Below, piece by piece: positions 32,904-41,257 of a stretch of 43,592 bases of DNA; the first letter of the stretch is position 1, and each line of letters starts with the position of its first letter. The notes beneath the pieces are model-generated. The model saw nothing but the letters and a program-made list of their open reading frames with translations. It was not told the origin of the DNA and did no database searches. The DNA is from an uncultured Alphaproteobacteria bacterium. GTDB lineage: Bacteria > Pseudomonadota > Alphaproteobacteria > RF32 > CAG-239. The stretch is from positions 1 to 43,592 of the forward strand of contig CAKQLP010000012.1 in NCBI GenBank assembly GCA_934254675.1. Reading direction: 5' to 3'. The translations under genes and the position numbers were made by a program.

Positions 32904-33848
32904 ATGAAATATGCTTTTGTGTTTCCCGGTCAAGGATCTCAATTTGTTGGAATGGGACGAGAGTTGGCCGAAAATTTTGTTTCAGCCCGAGATGTTTTTC
33001 AAGAAGTGAATGACGCGTTGTCGCAAGATTTGTTTAAAGTGATGATTGAAGGTCCGGAGAGCGCCTTGACAATGACGGCTAATACACAGCCGGCACTCAT
33101 GGCTCATTCTATGGCAGTGGTTCGTGTTTTGGAAAAAGATTTTGGAATTAATCTGAAAAATAAAGCCTCTTTTGTGGCGGGACATTCGTTGGGTGAATAT
33201 TCGGCGGCATGTTTTGCCGGCGTGTTTTCATTACAGGATACGGCTAAATTATTGCGGATTCGCGGTGAGGCGATGCAAAGCGCTGTGCCTTATGGCATTG
33301 GTGGCATGGCGGCTGTTTTGGGGCTTTCATTTAAGGATGTCGGAGCTTTGGTTGAGGCTTGCTCAAATGGTAAAGATGTTTGTGTTGCCGCTAATGATAA
33401 TTCTGATGGGCAAGTTGTGTTGTCCGGAGCCATGTCCGCAATTGATCGTGCGGTTGAAATTGCTCAGGAATTTGGAGCCAGAAAATGTGTGAAATTAGCT
33501 GTCAGCGCTCCTTTTCACAGCCCATACATGCAACCGGCGGCAGAAGCTATGGCGCGTGCATTTATGAATGTGGAGGCAAATGATGCCTCGGTTCCGTTGA
33601 TAGCCAATGTGTTGGCGGAGCCTGTGAAAAATCATAAAGAAATTATTAAGCATTTGATAGAACAGGTAACGGGGACAGTGCGTTGGCGCGAAACCATGGA
33701 TTATCTGCAAGAACAAAATGTGACTGATTTGGTTGAATTGGGTGCAGGAAAAGTGCTGTCCGGTATAGCCAAACGGAGTCATAAAGAAATGAATTCTTTT
33801 TCTGTTGGCTCAATAGAAGAAATTGAAGAGTTGGCGAAAAATTTATAA
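32904..33848 (+). CDS. fabD: Malonyl-CoA:ACP transacylase
   Basis: Loads malonyl groups onto acyl carrier protein for fatty-acid elongation. FPGQGSQFVGMGREL at the N terminus, the nucleophile elbow GHSLGEYSA (Ser near residue 93), and the catalytic His in SAPFHSPYM (about 203) are all present. Its 314 aa are normal. AAGGAG precedes ATG 32904. fabG follows after 16 bp in the same operon. acpP and fabF, which often follow, are not here. Confidence 0.96.
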   Translation: MKYAFVFPGQGSQFVGMGRELAENFVSARDVFQEVNDALSQDLFKVMIEGPESALTMTANTQPALMAHSMAVVRVLEKDFGINLKNKASFVAGHSLGEYSAACFAGVFSLQDTAKLLRIRGEAMQSAVPYGIGGMAAVLGLSFKDVGALVEACSNGKDVCVAANDNSDGQVVLSGAMSAIDRAVEIAQEFGARKCVKLAVSAPFHSPYMQPAAEAMARAFMNVEANDASVPLIANVLAEPVKNHKEIIKHLIEQVTGTVRWRETMDYLQEQNVTDLVELGAGKVLSGIAKRSHKEMNSFSVGSIEEIEELAKNL

Positions 33849-33864
33849 ATGAAAGGAACATAAT

Positions 33865-34602
33865 ATGTTTAGATTGGATGGTAAAGTTGCTTTGATTACA
33901 GGCGCCGCAGGCGGTTTGGGTCACAAAATTGCTCATACTTTACATGAACAGGGCGCTATTTTGGCTTTGACGGACATGAACGCTGAAAGATTAGAAGCTC
34001 TTAAAGCTGAATTAGGTAGCAATGCTGAGTGCTTTGTTGCAAATTTGACAGATGGCGAAGCTGTTAAAAATTTGGTTAAAGAAGTCGAAGAAAAAATGGG
34101 TCAGATTGATATTTTGGTTAACAACGCGGGATTAACTCGTGATAATTTGTTTATCAGAATGAGTGATGAAGATTGGCAATTGGTTTTGGATGTTAATTTG
34201 ACAGCAGGTTTCAAATTGGCAAAAGCTGCCGTTCGCGGTATGATGAAACGTCGTTTTGGTCGTATTATTGGTATTGCTTCTGTTGTTGGTGTGATGGGAA
34301 ATGCCGGTCAGGCTAATTATTCAGCGTCCAAGGCTGGTATGATTGCCATGAATAAATGTTTGGCTCAAGAAGTTGGTTCTCGCGGCATTACCGTAAATTC
34401 TATCGCTCCAGGATTTATCAGAACGCCAATGACAGACGTTTTGCCAGATGATGTAAAAGCTGCTTTGCTGGCTAAAATTCCAGAAGCTAAATTGGGCGAA
34501 GCTCAAGATATTGCAAATGTGGTTGCTTTCTTGGCTTCTGATGAAGCTCAATATATTACCGGTCAGACAATCCATGTAAATGGTGGTATGGCCATGATTT
34601 AA
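33865..34602 (+). CDS. fabG: 3-oxoacyl-ACP reductase
   Basis: NADPH-dependent reduction of beta-ketoacyl-ACP, second gene of the fab operon. It is a short-chain dehydrogenase: TGAAGGLGHKIA (residues 12-23) binds the cofactor, NNAGLTRD follows, and the catalytic Tyr and Lys are in YSASKAG (about 152-158) with the Ser in GIASVVG. PGFIRTPMTDVLPD and ITGQTIHVNGG complete the FabG pattern. Its 245 aa are normal. A strong terminator ends the operon directly after it, so acpP must be transcribed elsewhere. Confidence 0.95.
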   Translation: MFRLDGKVALITGAAGGLGHKIAHTLHEQGAILALTDMNAERLEALKAELGSNAECFVANLTDGEAVKNLVKEVEEKMGQIDILVNNAGLTRDNLFIRMSDEDWQLVLDVNLTAGFKLAKAAVRGMMKRRFGRIIGIASVVGVMGNAGQANYSASKAGMIAMNKCLAQEVGSRGITVNSIAPGFIRTPMTDVLPDDVKAALLAKIPEAKLGEAQDIANVVAFLASDEAQYITGQTIHVNGGMAMI

Positions 34603-34625
34603 TCACTTTGATGATTAAAGTTGAG

Positions 34626-34657
34626 AAGACGCTGAATTTTTTAGCGTCTTTTTTTAT
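34626..34657 (+). terminator. Terminator of fabD-fabG
   Basis: AAGACGCT / AGCGTCTT stem with a 9-nt loop and seven T. Confidence 0.9.
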
Positions 34658-34684
34658 TGACAAAAAAATAAAAAAAATTATAAT
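34657..34684 (+). promoter_or_regulatory. Consensus promoter for the 199-aa gene
   Basis: TTGACA, 16 bp, TATAAT, both boxes perfect. It begins at the end of the fabG terminator T-run. A second TATAAT lies at 34698-34703. Confidence 0.75.
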
Positions 34685-34717
34685 GAAAATGTTTTTGTAT
34701 AATTAAATTTTTTTATT

Positions 34718-35317
34718 ATGAATCTTAATTTTTCTGGAGTTTCAGTGCAAAAACCATTTTTCTTTACTAAAGCCGGAAAAAATTTTTGGCTTGTTTATAT
34801 AAAAGAAAATGGTGATTTTGAAAAAATCGGTTTCACAGATGCGGAGCAGATTTTTCGTAACTTCTTTTTCTTGAAGTATCAAAATTGTGGCGAGGTTGTC
34901 TATTTTGACACTGAAGAATCTATGCTGAAACGATGTCTCAAATGCAAAAAAGTGCATAGATTTGACACTTTTATTGTGGCTATCGGTAACCAGCATTCTG
35001 TATGGGACAGCATAAAAAAAGTTTTTGTTCCCATGCGCGGAAAGTTGGTCTCAGAAATGATTTTGCCAATGTTTTGGGATGAAGTTAACAAAGTTATATC
35101 CTATCCTAAGCTGAAAGATGAAGGCGGCTATGATTGGATGGAGTTGCCTTGTTTGTCTTTTGAAGCTTTGACTTCGGAAACAGAAGGAGACAGAGTTTTT
35201 AACGTGGCAAAGGTTGCTACGGATGAAGGAACGTTTATTCTTTCATACTATGCTCCCCGTGTTCCTCGAAAAAATGCCGATTGGTATGACTTTCAGTTGA
35301 AGCTGAATAAAATCTGA
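34718..35317 (+). CDS. Unrecognised cytoplasmic protein
   Basis: A product of up to 199 aa with no match I can name. ATG 34718 has no ribosome site; GTG 34745, in frame, has GGAG 5 nt upstream and may be the real start (190 aa). It is soluble and mixed alpha/beta, rich in aromatic residues (PFFFTKAGKNFWLVYIKENG). One CxxC occurs at about residue 70 (LKRCLKCKKVHRF), which could bind zinc. The last third reads EGTFILSYYAPRVPRKNADW. It has its own perfect promoter and terminator, so it is probably well expressed. Confidence 0.72.
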   Translation: MNLNFSGVSVQKPFFFTKAGKNFWLVYIKENGDFEKIGFTDAEQIFRNFFFLKYQNCGEVVYFDTEESMLKRCLKCKKVHRFDTFIVAIGNQHSVWDSIKKVFVPMRGKLVSEMILPMFWDEVNKVISYPKLKDEGGYDWMELPCLSFEALTSETEGDRVFNVAKVATDEGTFILSYYAPRVPRKNADWYDFQLKLNKI

Positions 35318-35320
35318 TGA

Positions 35321-35355
35321 AAAATCCTCTCCCGTGTTAAAGGAGAGGATTTTTT
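35321..35355 (+). terminator. Terminator of the 199-aa gene
   Basis: AAAATCCTCTCC / GGAGAGGATTTT perfect 12-bp stem, 9-nt loop, T run. Confidence 0.9.
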
Positions 35356-35362
35356 GTATCCA

Positions 35363-35387
35363 GAAAACCCCGTAAAAACAGGGTTTC
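35363..35387 (-). terminator. Terminator of the second prepilin-like gene
   Basis: GAAACCCTG / CGGGGTTTTC imperfect stem; read leftward it ends in a short T run just downstream of the gene's stop at 35399. Confidence 0.6.
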
Positions 35388-35398
35388 TTAATGTCAAT

Positions 35399-36370
35399 TT
35401 AATCCTTTCTAAGAACTTTAACATCCGCAAGTAAATCAATTTCAATATATTTTTGTCCAGTACCAAAGATGTCTGCGGCGGAACTTTCACAGTATTTTGC
35501 GGCAACAGCTGGGGAAACAGGTTTAAAACGCTGTTCTTTTGATTCTATGCAAAAATATATTTCATCGTCATCACTATTATTATTGCAATTATTAGGATCT
35601 TCTAAAGTACTGCCTAAAAGCATAGCATGCCCCCATATTATATTCGCTCCGGCATCCTCAAAAGCATAACCAATTAAAATTCCTTTCATGTCAGCATTTC
35701 GCCAGTCATAAGTTAAAAGGGGTACACATAAATTTTGTGGCACGCGAACACCGATAGATAATGCCGAGTAACCAGATGCACCATATCCAACGGGGTTGAT
35801 AATGGTTAAAGGAGAAGATAAACCAATGTATTTTTCTCCCTCAAATTCAAAAGTGTATTCGGGCGGTAAAAGTCCCAAATCTTGAACTTTAATGCCATTT
35901 TCAATAAATTCGTCAGAGCCAAAATTATCATAAGTTTTTTGGCTGATATAAGCCGTTTTGATAGTGGTGGAAATATCGGAAATCATATTGACAATTTTAT
36001 TGACATGAATTTTTTCCATGGCTTTGGTGTAGCCGGCAATACCGCCGACGGACAGTACCCCAATGATGGCCAGAACGCCGAGCATTTCAATCATACTTCT
36101 TCCAATCGGGTTTGTCTGTCTGGTTACTGCTTGCGCTTTTCTCACTCGTGTACTACTTTGTACACGTCGTTCCAAAAGTGCGGCGCATTGACGCACGACA
36201 TCCAAACCCTTAGTAAAATTCCATTGATTGTCATTCTCGGGCGTGACCCGAGAATCTAGATCCTCGGGACGGGCTAAAAGCCACGCCCGAGGATGACGAT
36301 TTAAATTATGTTTGGCATGGATTCTCGGAATAAATCCGAGAATGACATTTGAAAGGTGGTTGACATTCAA
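35399..36370 (-). CDS. Prepilin-like protein, second copy
   Basis: The C-terminal 225 residues are the pseudopilin-like part: GRSMIEMLGVLAIIGVLSVG, then AGYTKAMEKIHVNKI and a globular domain with four Cys, LCVPLLTYDW and SPAVAAKYCESSA matching the 28541 protein. The N-terminal 95 residues are repeat-derived (LGFIPRIHAKH, RVTPENDN, RRVQSSTRVRKAQAVTRQTN) and the last block is nearly identical to its counterpart. The frame is open upstream to the (CT)7 tract at 36491-36504, in the same phase as the other copy, so the actual start may be ATG 36528 after a one-unit slip. As it stands, TTG 36370 is only a nominal start. A terminator follows the stop. Confidence 0.65.
   Translation of the reverse strand: MNVNHLSNVILGFIPRIHAKHNLNRHPRAWLLARPEDLDSRVTPENDNQWNFTKGLDVVRQCAALLERRVQSSTRVRKAQAVTRQTNPIGRSMIEMLGVLAIIGVLSVGGIAGYTKAMEKIHVNKIVNMISDISTTIKTAYISQKTYDNFGSDEFIENGIKVQDLGLLPPEYTFEFEGEKYIGLSSPLTIINPVGYGASGYSALSIGVRVPQNLCVPLLTYDWRNADMKGILIGYAFEDAGANIIWGHAMLLGSTLEDPNNCNNNSDDDEIYFCIESKEQRFKPVSPAVAAKYCESSAADIFGTGQKYIEIDLLADVKVLRKD
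36147..36166. repeat. GTAC hairpin D
   Basis: CGTGTAC / GTACACG with a 6-nt loop, same sequence and context as 29469-29488. Confidence 0.75.
36230..36297. repeat. Palindromic repeat element (GTCAT-CTCGG type), second copy
   Basis: GTCAT ... ATGAC with two internal hairpins (TCTCGGG/CCCGAGA and CCTCGGG/CCCGAGG). Its second half has a different spacer from the element at 29552, so halves appear to have been shuffled. Confidence 0.75.
36315..36345. repeat. Half palindromic element
   Basis: GGATTCTCGG ... CCGAGAATGAC, equivalent to the right half of the 29552-29626 element. Confidence 0.65.
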
Positions 36371-36433
36371 AGTGTGTTCGAGAATGACGGAGAATAGGGT
36401 ATTCCGTTCTGACTCAAATTTTTTAAAAAAGTG

Positions 36434-36543
36434 GTGAAAACCGCGTGTAGAAGCTTTAAAATGCTCTGAAATCGAATGTTTAGGATTTACAGAGAGAGAG
36501 AGAGACCTTTGCTGAGCTTATTTTTCATCTTTCTTTCCTCTTA
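36434..36543 (-). repeat. Leader cassette copy 3 of 3
   Basis: Nearly identical to 1-110 and 29714-29823: ribosome site, ATG 36528, (CT)7 at 36491-36504, stop at 36487-36489. Sequence beyond 36543 shares nothing with the other copies, and I see no promoter in common. Confidence 0.9.
36487..36528 (-). CDS. 13-codon leader frame with (CT)7 tract, copy 3
   Basis: The same 13 codons as in the other cassettes. One CT unit fewer would fuse it to the prepilin-like frame ending at 35399. Confidence 0.5.
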   Translation of the reverse strand: MKNKLSKGLSLSL

Positions 36544-36631
36544 ATTTTGATAAATTTTTCTCTTATTTTATGGAAGCAAAGTTAATAAATCGATAAAATT
36601 TTTATTTTCAAAAATTTTAATGGTTAACGAC

Positions 36632-36660
36632 TTGACAAAACTTGAGATTTGTACTTTATA
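36632..36660 (+). promoter_or_regulatory. Possible promoter of the SulP gene
   Basis: TTGACA at 36632-36637 is a perfect -35; the -10 is weak (TTTATA at 17 bp). Confidence 0.5.
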
Positions 36661-36698
36661 GGGAGCGTGTTAAAAAATAAAGAAAATCCGAGGAAAAG

Positions 36699-38435
36699 AT
36701 GTTAAAAAGAATATGGGAAAGATTAAAGGCAGATTATACGCCGAAATCTGTGGAAATTTTGCGTAAAGGTTATAGCTTATCATTATTTAAACGTGATTGC
36801 ATTTCGGGCTTGACGGTTAGTATTGTTTCGTTGCCACTTGCCATGGCGTTGGCAATTGCCAGCGGTTTGACGCCGGCTCAAGGTTTATATACGGCAATTG
36901 TCGCTGGTTTTGTAATTGCTTTAATGGGTGGGTCTCGCTTTCAAATCGGCGGTCCGACTGGCGCATTTGCCATTGTTGTTTTAGAGGTTTTGCACAACTA
37001 TGGTTATAACGGGCTGATTGCCTCAATGATTTTGACGGGTGTTTTGTTGATGATTGCCGGATTTATGAAGCTGGGAAGCTACATCAAATATATTCCGTAT
37101 CCGGTGATTATCGGTTTTACGGCCGGTATCGGTTTAATTCTTATTACTTCGCAAGTGAAAGACTTTTTAGGACTGACAAGAGATGATATTCCTAGTGACT
37201 TTTTACAGCGTTGGTACACTTATATTATCAGTTTGCCGCAAACGAACTGGGCGGCGGCTTTTATTGGTTTTTTATCTTTAGCTTTGTATTTGGGAATTAA
37301 AAAATTTACACCAAAAATTCCGGTTTATTTAGCTATTCTGGTTGTGACAACTATTGTGACTTGTATTTTTAACTTGCCGGTAGAAACAATTGGCAGTAAA
37401 TATGGCGACTTGCCTAAGATGCTTCCGGCACCGGAGTTTCCAAAAATGAGTTTGGCTTTGTTTAAGCTGGTCTTTCCAAGCGCTTTGACTGTGGCGTTTT
37501 TGGCGGCGGTAGAATCGTTGTTGAGCGCCAAAGTTGTGGATAGTATGAGCGGTGATGTCCATAATCCTAACGCCGAGTTGATGGGTGAAGGATTGGCTAA
37601 TATTGCGGCCGCAGCTTTCTTTGGCTTGCCGGCAACAGGCGCCATTGCCAGAACGGCAACAAACTATAAAGCAAATGCTTATTCTCCGGTTTCGGGAATG
37701 ATGCAGTCTGTATTTTTATTGATATTTATGTTCTTTTTGTCGCCATTGGTTAAATATATCCCTCTGTCAAGTTTGGCTTTGATTTTGATTATGATTGGCT
37801 GGAATATGCTGAATTTGGATAAAATGTATGGCTTGATTAAACTGCTTCCGGGGGACAGATATACTTTGCTGGTGACTGTGGTTTTGACTGTGGTTGTTAA
37901 TTTAAGCGCCGCAATTGCCGTTGGATTTATTATGGCCGCGGTTATCTTTATGCACCGTATGAGTAAGGAAATTGAACTGGATAATATGGATGAAGTTTTA
38001 CCGGATGATGAAAGCGAAGTGGCTCAAGATTTACATGATAAAGGTATTGTTGTTGTACGGGTTGCCGGTCCGTTGTTCTTTGGTGTGGTAACGCAAATTT
38101 CAGAATTTTTCCGTCAACTTGAAAAACAGCCGAATGTGGTGATTATCCGAATGGGACATGTTTCAATGATTGATGCCAGCGGAGCCAATTTGATTGTGGA
38201 ATTTATTCAGAAAATGCATCAAACACAAACTAAAGTCATTATTTCTAATATAAAAACTCAGCCAAAACGAGTGTTGCATCAAGCTTTTGCAAATGCTCAT
38301 GTTCGTTTGTCTGACATTTCTACCGCCTCAAACTATGATAACGCCGTTAAAATGGCAAAACGTTATGTTAGTCGTAAAAATAAAGCAAAAGCAGCTAAAG
38401 AAGCGGCAATTGCGGCGAATATTGCAGCGGAATAA
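36699..38435 (+). CDS. SulP-family inorganic anion transporter with STAS domain
   Basis: Inner-membrane carrier of sulfate, bicarbonate or another anion; the substrate cannot be read. Residues 1-420 are the SLC26/SulP core: LTVSIVSLPLAMALAIASGL, TPAQGLYTAIVAGF, GGSRFQIGGPTGAFAIVV, and AAVESLLSAKVVDSMSGD. A cytosolic STAS domain lies at about 435-555 with VVRVAGPLFFG and the switch region MIDASGANLIV. The length of 578 aa is normal. An Ala/Lys-rich tail ends the protein. GAGGAAA precedes the ATG. It is monocistronic with a strong terminator. It lies just right of leader cassette copy 3. Confidence 0.92.
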   Translation: MLKRIWERLKADYTPKSVEILRKGYSLSLFKRDCISGLTVSIVSLPLAMALAIASGLTPAQGLYTAIVAGFVIALMGGSRFQIGGPTGAFAIVVLEVLHNYGYNGLIASMILTGVLLMIAGFMKLGSYIKYIPYPVIIGFTAGIGLILITSQVKDFLGLTRDDIPSDFLQRWYTYIISLPQTNWAAAFIGFLSLALYLGIKKFTPKIPVYLAILVVTTIVTCIFNLPVETIGSKYGDLPKMLPAPEFPKMSLALFKLVFPSALTVAFLAAVESLLSAKVVDSMSGDVHNPNAELMGEGLANIAAAAFFGLPATGAIARTATNYKANAYSPVSGMMQSVFLLIFMFFLSPLVKYIPLSSLALILIMIGWNMLNLDKMYGLIKLLPGDRYTLLVTVVLTVVVNLSAAIAVGFIMAAVIFMHRMSKEIELDNMDEVLPDDESEVAQDLHDKGIVVVRVAGPLFFGVVTQISEFFRQLEKQPNVVIIRMGHVSMIDASGANLIVEFIQKMHQTQTKVIISNIKTQPKRVLHQAFANAHVRLSDISTASNYDNAVKMAKRYVSRKNKAKAAKEAAIAANIAAE

Positions 38436-38452
38436 ATAGGTTTGTATCTGTC

Positions 38453-38486
38453 AAAAAAAGAGAGGTCTTCATACCTCTCTTTTTTA
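38453..38486 (+). terminator. Terminator of the SulP gene
   Basis: AAAAAGAGAGGT / ACCTCTCTTTTT stem of about 12 bp, 6-nt loop, T run. The following 234 bp (38487-38720) are AT-rich with no gene I can support. Confidence 0.9.
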
Positions 38487-38720
38487 TTGCCAAAATAGAA
38501 AAAATATTGTAAAATAAACTTGTATTTATAAGTATTTTATTTAAAATTTTGTTTATTATTTGAGCCTTTTTTATAGTTTGATTGAGTTTTTCTCTTTGGA
38601 CTTTGAGTGCTTTTATGATTCTGGAATTTTGAATATTATATTTATTGTAGCATTTAATTTTCTGAAGTTTCATTTAGAGAGGATTAGTTTAGGAGCGAAC
38701 CTCGTTAAAAAAATCATAAT

Positions 38721-39386
38721 ATGAAAAAGTTTTTTATGGCATTCGTAATGATGATGGTGTGCGTGCTTTCTGCTGTTGCCGGCAATGTTTATAAAGTAAA
38801 GTACGTTGTGATTGGAGATTATGACCATGGGACCATTGTTTACTTTACCAATTTGACAGACATTTGCAGTTTAAGCCAAAGACAATTTACTGCATTTTTC
38901 AACAGTCTTCAGGCTGGTGATTTGGTAGAGGTTGAGTTTAAACCATATTCAATTTCTGAGATTATTGCCATTCGTAAGATTGGTTATGAGGCACCTGAGG
39001 GTATGACTAACGGTGTTATCGTTGAAAATGGTAATGGTTATGGTTACTATGGTGGCGGTTATGGCGCAGCTGCTATTGAAACCAAGAATGTTGGTGTTGG
39101 ATATGATCCTAATACTGGTATTCATGTACGTGTGAAGGGTAATTATGTTAATATTCCTATTCGTTTTAAGAGTAGAAGAACTAACAATACAGTAGCAAGC
39201 AATGACAATGTTGTTGTAACTGCTGGTCCCGCAACTCGAGTTGTTTCTAACGAATCTGTATCAACTTCTCGTCAAGCAACCGTCCGTTCTTCGCAAACAA
39301 GACGCACTTCTTCTGTTTCTGCTCCGGCAAAAGCGAAAAAGTCATCTTCATCGTATGATTTGGTTAGCCCAAGTCAAATGTTCTAA
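38721..39386 (+). CDS. Unrecognised secreted protein
   Basis: A 221-aa product. Signal peptide 1-20 (FFMAFVMMMVCVLSAVAG). The mature part begins NVYKVKYVVIGDYDHGTIV and has a beta-rich domain to about residue 95, a Gly/Tyr stretch (GNGYGYYGGGYGAA, 103-117), and a Ser/Thr/Arg-rich tail from 150 to the end with AKAKKSSSSYDLVSP. I do not recognise it. There is no ribosome site near the ATG (AGGAG is about 25 nt away) and the upstream bases are A-rich, as in Bacteroidota; codon use (GGT, GTT, ACT) also looks less like its neighbours. Transfer is possible. It is monocistronic with a terminator. Confidence 0.75.
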   Translation: MKKFFMAFVMMMVCVLSAVAGNVYKVKYVVIGDYDHGTIVYFTNLTDICSLSQRQFTAFFNSLQAGDLVEVEFKPYSISEIIAIRKIGYEAPEGMTNGVIVENGNGYGYYGGGYGAAAIETKNVGVGYDPNTGIHVRVKGNYVNIPIRFKSRRTNNTVASNDNVVVTAGPATRVVSNESVSTSRQATVRSSQTRRTSSVSAPAKAKKSSSSYDLVSPSQMF

Positions 39387-39389
39387 AAA

Positions 39390-39425
39390 AGAAAGCACTT
39401 TAACTGTAAGGTTAAAGTGCTTTTG
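39390..39425. terminator. Bidirectional terminator
   Basis: AAAGCACTTTAAC / GTTAAAGTGCTTT perfect 13-bp stem with a 6-nt loop; T runs on both sides. It serves the secreted-protein gene and trcR. Confidence 0.9.
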
Positions 39426-39440
39426 CGTTTTTGCGACAAG

Positions 39441-40010
39441 TTATTTAATGTTTTTTCTAATCACTTTTTTCTTGTCGTCTTTTTGTTTGTTGTGAACGGC
39501 AGAAATAGCCAAGGCGTTTTCCAAATCTTTTTCATTGCACAAACCAATAGCTACCGGATTCATTGGTTTTAAATTAATCATATCGGCATATTCACCATTA
39601 CGGATTTTAGCAATGGTTGGTTTTGTTGTTCCGACCAGTTTGCAGATTTGCGAGTCCATAATTTCCGGACAATGTTTCAAAATCCACAAAATAGCGGCCG
39701 GTTTGCTACTGCGTTGGGATGGAGAAAGAACTTTTTTTGCTTTAGCGTTGCGTTCTTTAACATTTTTTTCCAAGATATTGGCTTTTAAGTCAGCAGTCGG
39801 GTCTTTTTCACAGCGACGGATTTCTTCCCAGTCCAACTGACCATTGTTAATTGGGCTTAAACCCTGAATATTATAAGCAATATCACCATCGGCAATTGCT
39901 TGAATTTCCAGTTCATGAATTTCACAGAATTTAGCAATCTGGCGGAAAGTTAAAGATGTGTTGTCAACCAACCATACCGCGGTGGCTTTTGGCATTAAAG
40001 GAGCCGTCAT
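39441..40010 (-). CDS. trcR: TrcR-like cell-cycle transcriptional regulator (DUF1013)
   Basis: Alphaproteobacteria-specific regulator of the Caulobacter cell-cycle network. LMPKATAVWLVDNTSLTFRQ at the N terminus, HELEIQAIADGDIAYNIQGL, LSPINNGQLDWEEIRRCEKD and AILWILKHCPEIMDSQICKL, followed by VGTTKPTIAKIRNG (an HTH), are near-diagnostic. The length of 189 aa is slightly shorter than relatives and the tail is Lys-rich. The gene shares a terminator with the secreted-protein gene. The upstream region has TTGTAT, 17 bp, TATTGT on the minus strand as a possible promoter, and AAAGGAAA before the ATG. Confidence 0.92.
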   Translation of the reverse strand: MTAPLMPKATAVWLVDNTSLTFRQIAKFCEIHELEIQAIADGDIAYNIQGLSPINNGQLDWEEIRRCEKDPTADLKANILEKNVKERNAKAKKVLSPSQRSSKPAAILWILKHCPEIMDSQICKLVGTTKPTIAKIRNGEYADMINLKPMNPVAIGLCNEKDLENALAISAVHNKQKDDKKKVIRKNIK

Positions 40011-40101
40011 TATTTTTTCCTTTCATAAAAAAAACTTTATATTGTCCATACAATAGACATTGTTTTTGCAAGATACAAGATATTTTTTGCTTTATAAACG
40101 C

Positions 40102-40128
40102 AAAAACCCGCTCAAAGGCGGGCTTTTT
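40102..40128 (-). terminator. rpmE terminator
   Basis: CCCGC / GCGGG stem flanked by A5 and T5, so it could terminate on both strands; it follows rpmE on the minus strand. Confidence 0.85.
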
Positions 40129-40142
40129 CTCTAAAACTCAAA

Positions 40143-40373
40143 TTAGTTGCCAGATTTTAAACCAAAAGCACCAAACTTGCTGTTGAAACGACCAACACGA
40201 CCGCCTGTATCAACAACACGACGAATACCAGTCCAAGCCGGATGAGACTTAGGGTCGATTTCGAGCAACATTTTTTCGCCGGCTTTGCCCCAAGTAGATT
40301 TGGTTTTTACTTCAGTTCCATCTGTCATCACATAAGTAATTTCGTGATAATCAGGGTGAATTCCTTTTTTCAT
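40143..40373 (-). CDS. rpmE: 50S ribosomal protein L31
   Basis: Small protein bridging the ribosomal subunits. MKKGIHPDYHEITYVMTDGT is the family start, with HPAWTG in the middle. The start is ATG 40373 behind GGAG; the upstream TTG is the ribosome site itself. The 76-aa product lacks the CxxC zinc motifs and is the cysteine-free form, so it does not depend on zinc. It has its own promoter and terminator. Confidence 0.96.
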   Translation of the reverse strand: MKKGIHPDYHEITYVMTDGTEVKTKSTWGKAGEKMLLEIDPKSHPAWTGIRRVVDTGGRVGRFNSKFGAFGLKSGN

Positions 40374-40413
40374 TTTTATCTCCAAATAAAATACTTTATA
40401 TAGTTTTTACGCC

Positions 40414-40442
40414 TTTATACATTAAGCAAACAAAATACGCAA
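40414..40442 (-). promoter_or_regulatory. rpmE promoter
   Basis: On the minus strand TTGCGT, 17 bp, TATAAA, about 40 nt before the ATG. Confidence 0.6.
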
Positions 40443-40474
40443 GTATTATTTTTACTGTTTTTTAAATTTTTTTG

Positions 40475-41257
40475 TTATTTCGCCAGAGTGTTAGCTGCTT
40501 TTTGACGCAAAGCTTCATTGGAGGCGATTAAAGCTCCTCCGAATAAAACCTTGGCAAAGTCTTCGGAGCGCACATCGGTTTCGCCCAAAGCCACAATATA
40601 GCCTCCAGCTTCTTTGACCAGCAGCATACCGGCGGCAATGGCTTGCGGCAAATTATCAGCCGAAACAACAATATCCAATTTTCCGGCGGCTAAATAGGCC
40701 AAATCCAAAGAAGAAGTGCCTTTCACCAACACGTTTTTGCTCAAGCTTAAAGATTTGCGGAATAGTTCAGCATTGGTTCCGCAACCGATGAGTGCCTGTT
40801 CTGCCATTTTTGTGCCGGCTACACGCAAACGTTCGTGACTACGAAAACCTTCTTTAAATGCGCCGCAACCTTTCTCGGCAAAAAACAATTCATCATAAAC
40901 CGGATTATAAACCACGGCGTCAACTACCACGCTGTTTTCTACCATGGCAACTGAAACGGCAAAATTTCCGTTACCGTGGGCAAAGTTGGCAAAACCGTCA
41001 ATAGGGGTAACCAAAAAATAGTTGCCACTAGCCGGAATAACATCGTCTTTTTTGCTGATGAACGTATAAGTCGGTTTTAATTTAGCCAATTCTTCTTGGA
41101 GTGTTTTTTCCACTTTTTCGTAAGAACGCAGAGCAAAGCGACCATCGTTGTGGCCGGATTGCAAGTGTTCCAATTCATTAAAGTCACGCGACAAAGCCAC
41201 AGAAGCCTTTTTGACGGCGTTGGCTAGCGCGGTTAAAGCAGTTGAAATATAAGCCAT
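40475..41257 (-). CDS. Inositol-monophosphatase-like protein lacking metal ligands
   Basis: A 260-aa IMPase-fold protein. The sequence follows the family, but the metal-binding residues are changed. FISKKDD stands where FIGEES should be (Glu to Lys). TPIDGFANFAHG replaces DPIDGTTNFxHG (first Asp to Thr, Thr to Phe). LPQAIAAG replaces the WDVAAG block (Asp to Ala). The second Asp in PIDG and the EAGG tail remain. It is therefore probably inactive as a phosphatase; a binding or regulatory role linked to EF-P is possible. The ATG overlaps the efp stop (TAATG). An intact IMPase next to efp is common in alphaproteobacteria, which fits decay or a change of role here. Confidence 0.8.
   Translation of the reverse strand: MAYISTALTALANAVKKASVALSRDFNELEHLQSGHNDGRFALRSYEKVEKTLQEELAKLKPTYTFISKKDDVIPASGNYFLVTPIDGFANFAHGNGNFAVSVAMVENSVVVDAVVYNPVYDELFFAEKGCGAFKEGFRSHERLRVAGTKMAEQALIGCGTNAELFRKSLSLSKNVLVKGTSSLDLAYLAAGKLDIVVSADNLPQAIAAGMLLVKEAGGYIVALGETDVRSEDFAKVLFGGALIASNEALRQKAANTLAK

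Noticed and set aside
38395..38673. A 92-codon leftward open frame
   Set aside because: It runs through the SulP 3' end and its terminator, has no ribosome site and is composed of Lys, Ile and Asn typical of AT-rich spacer.
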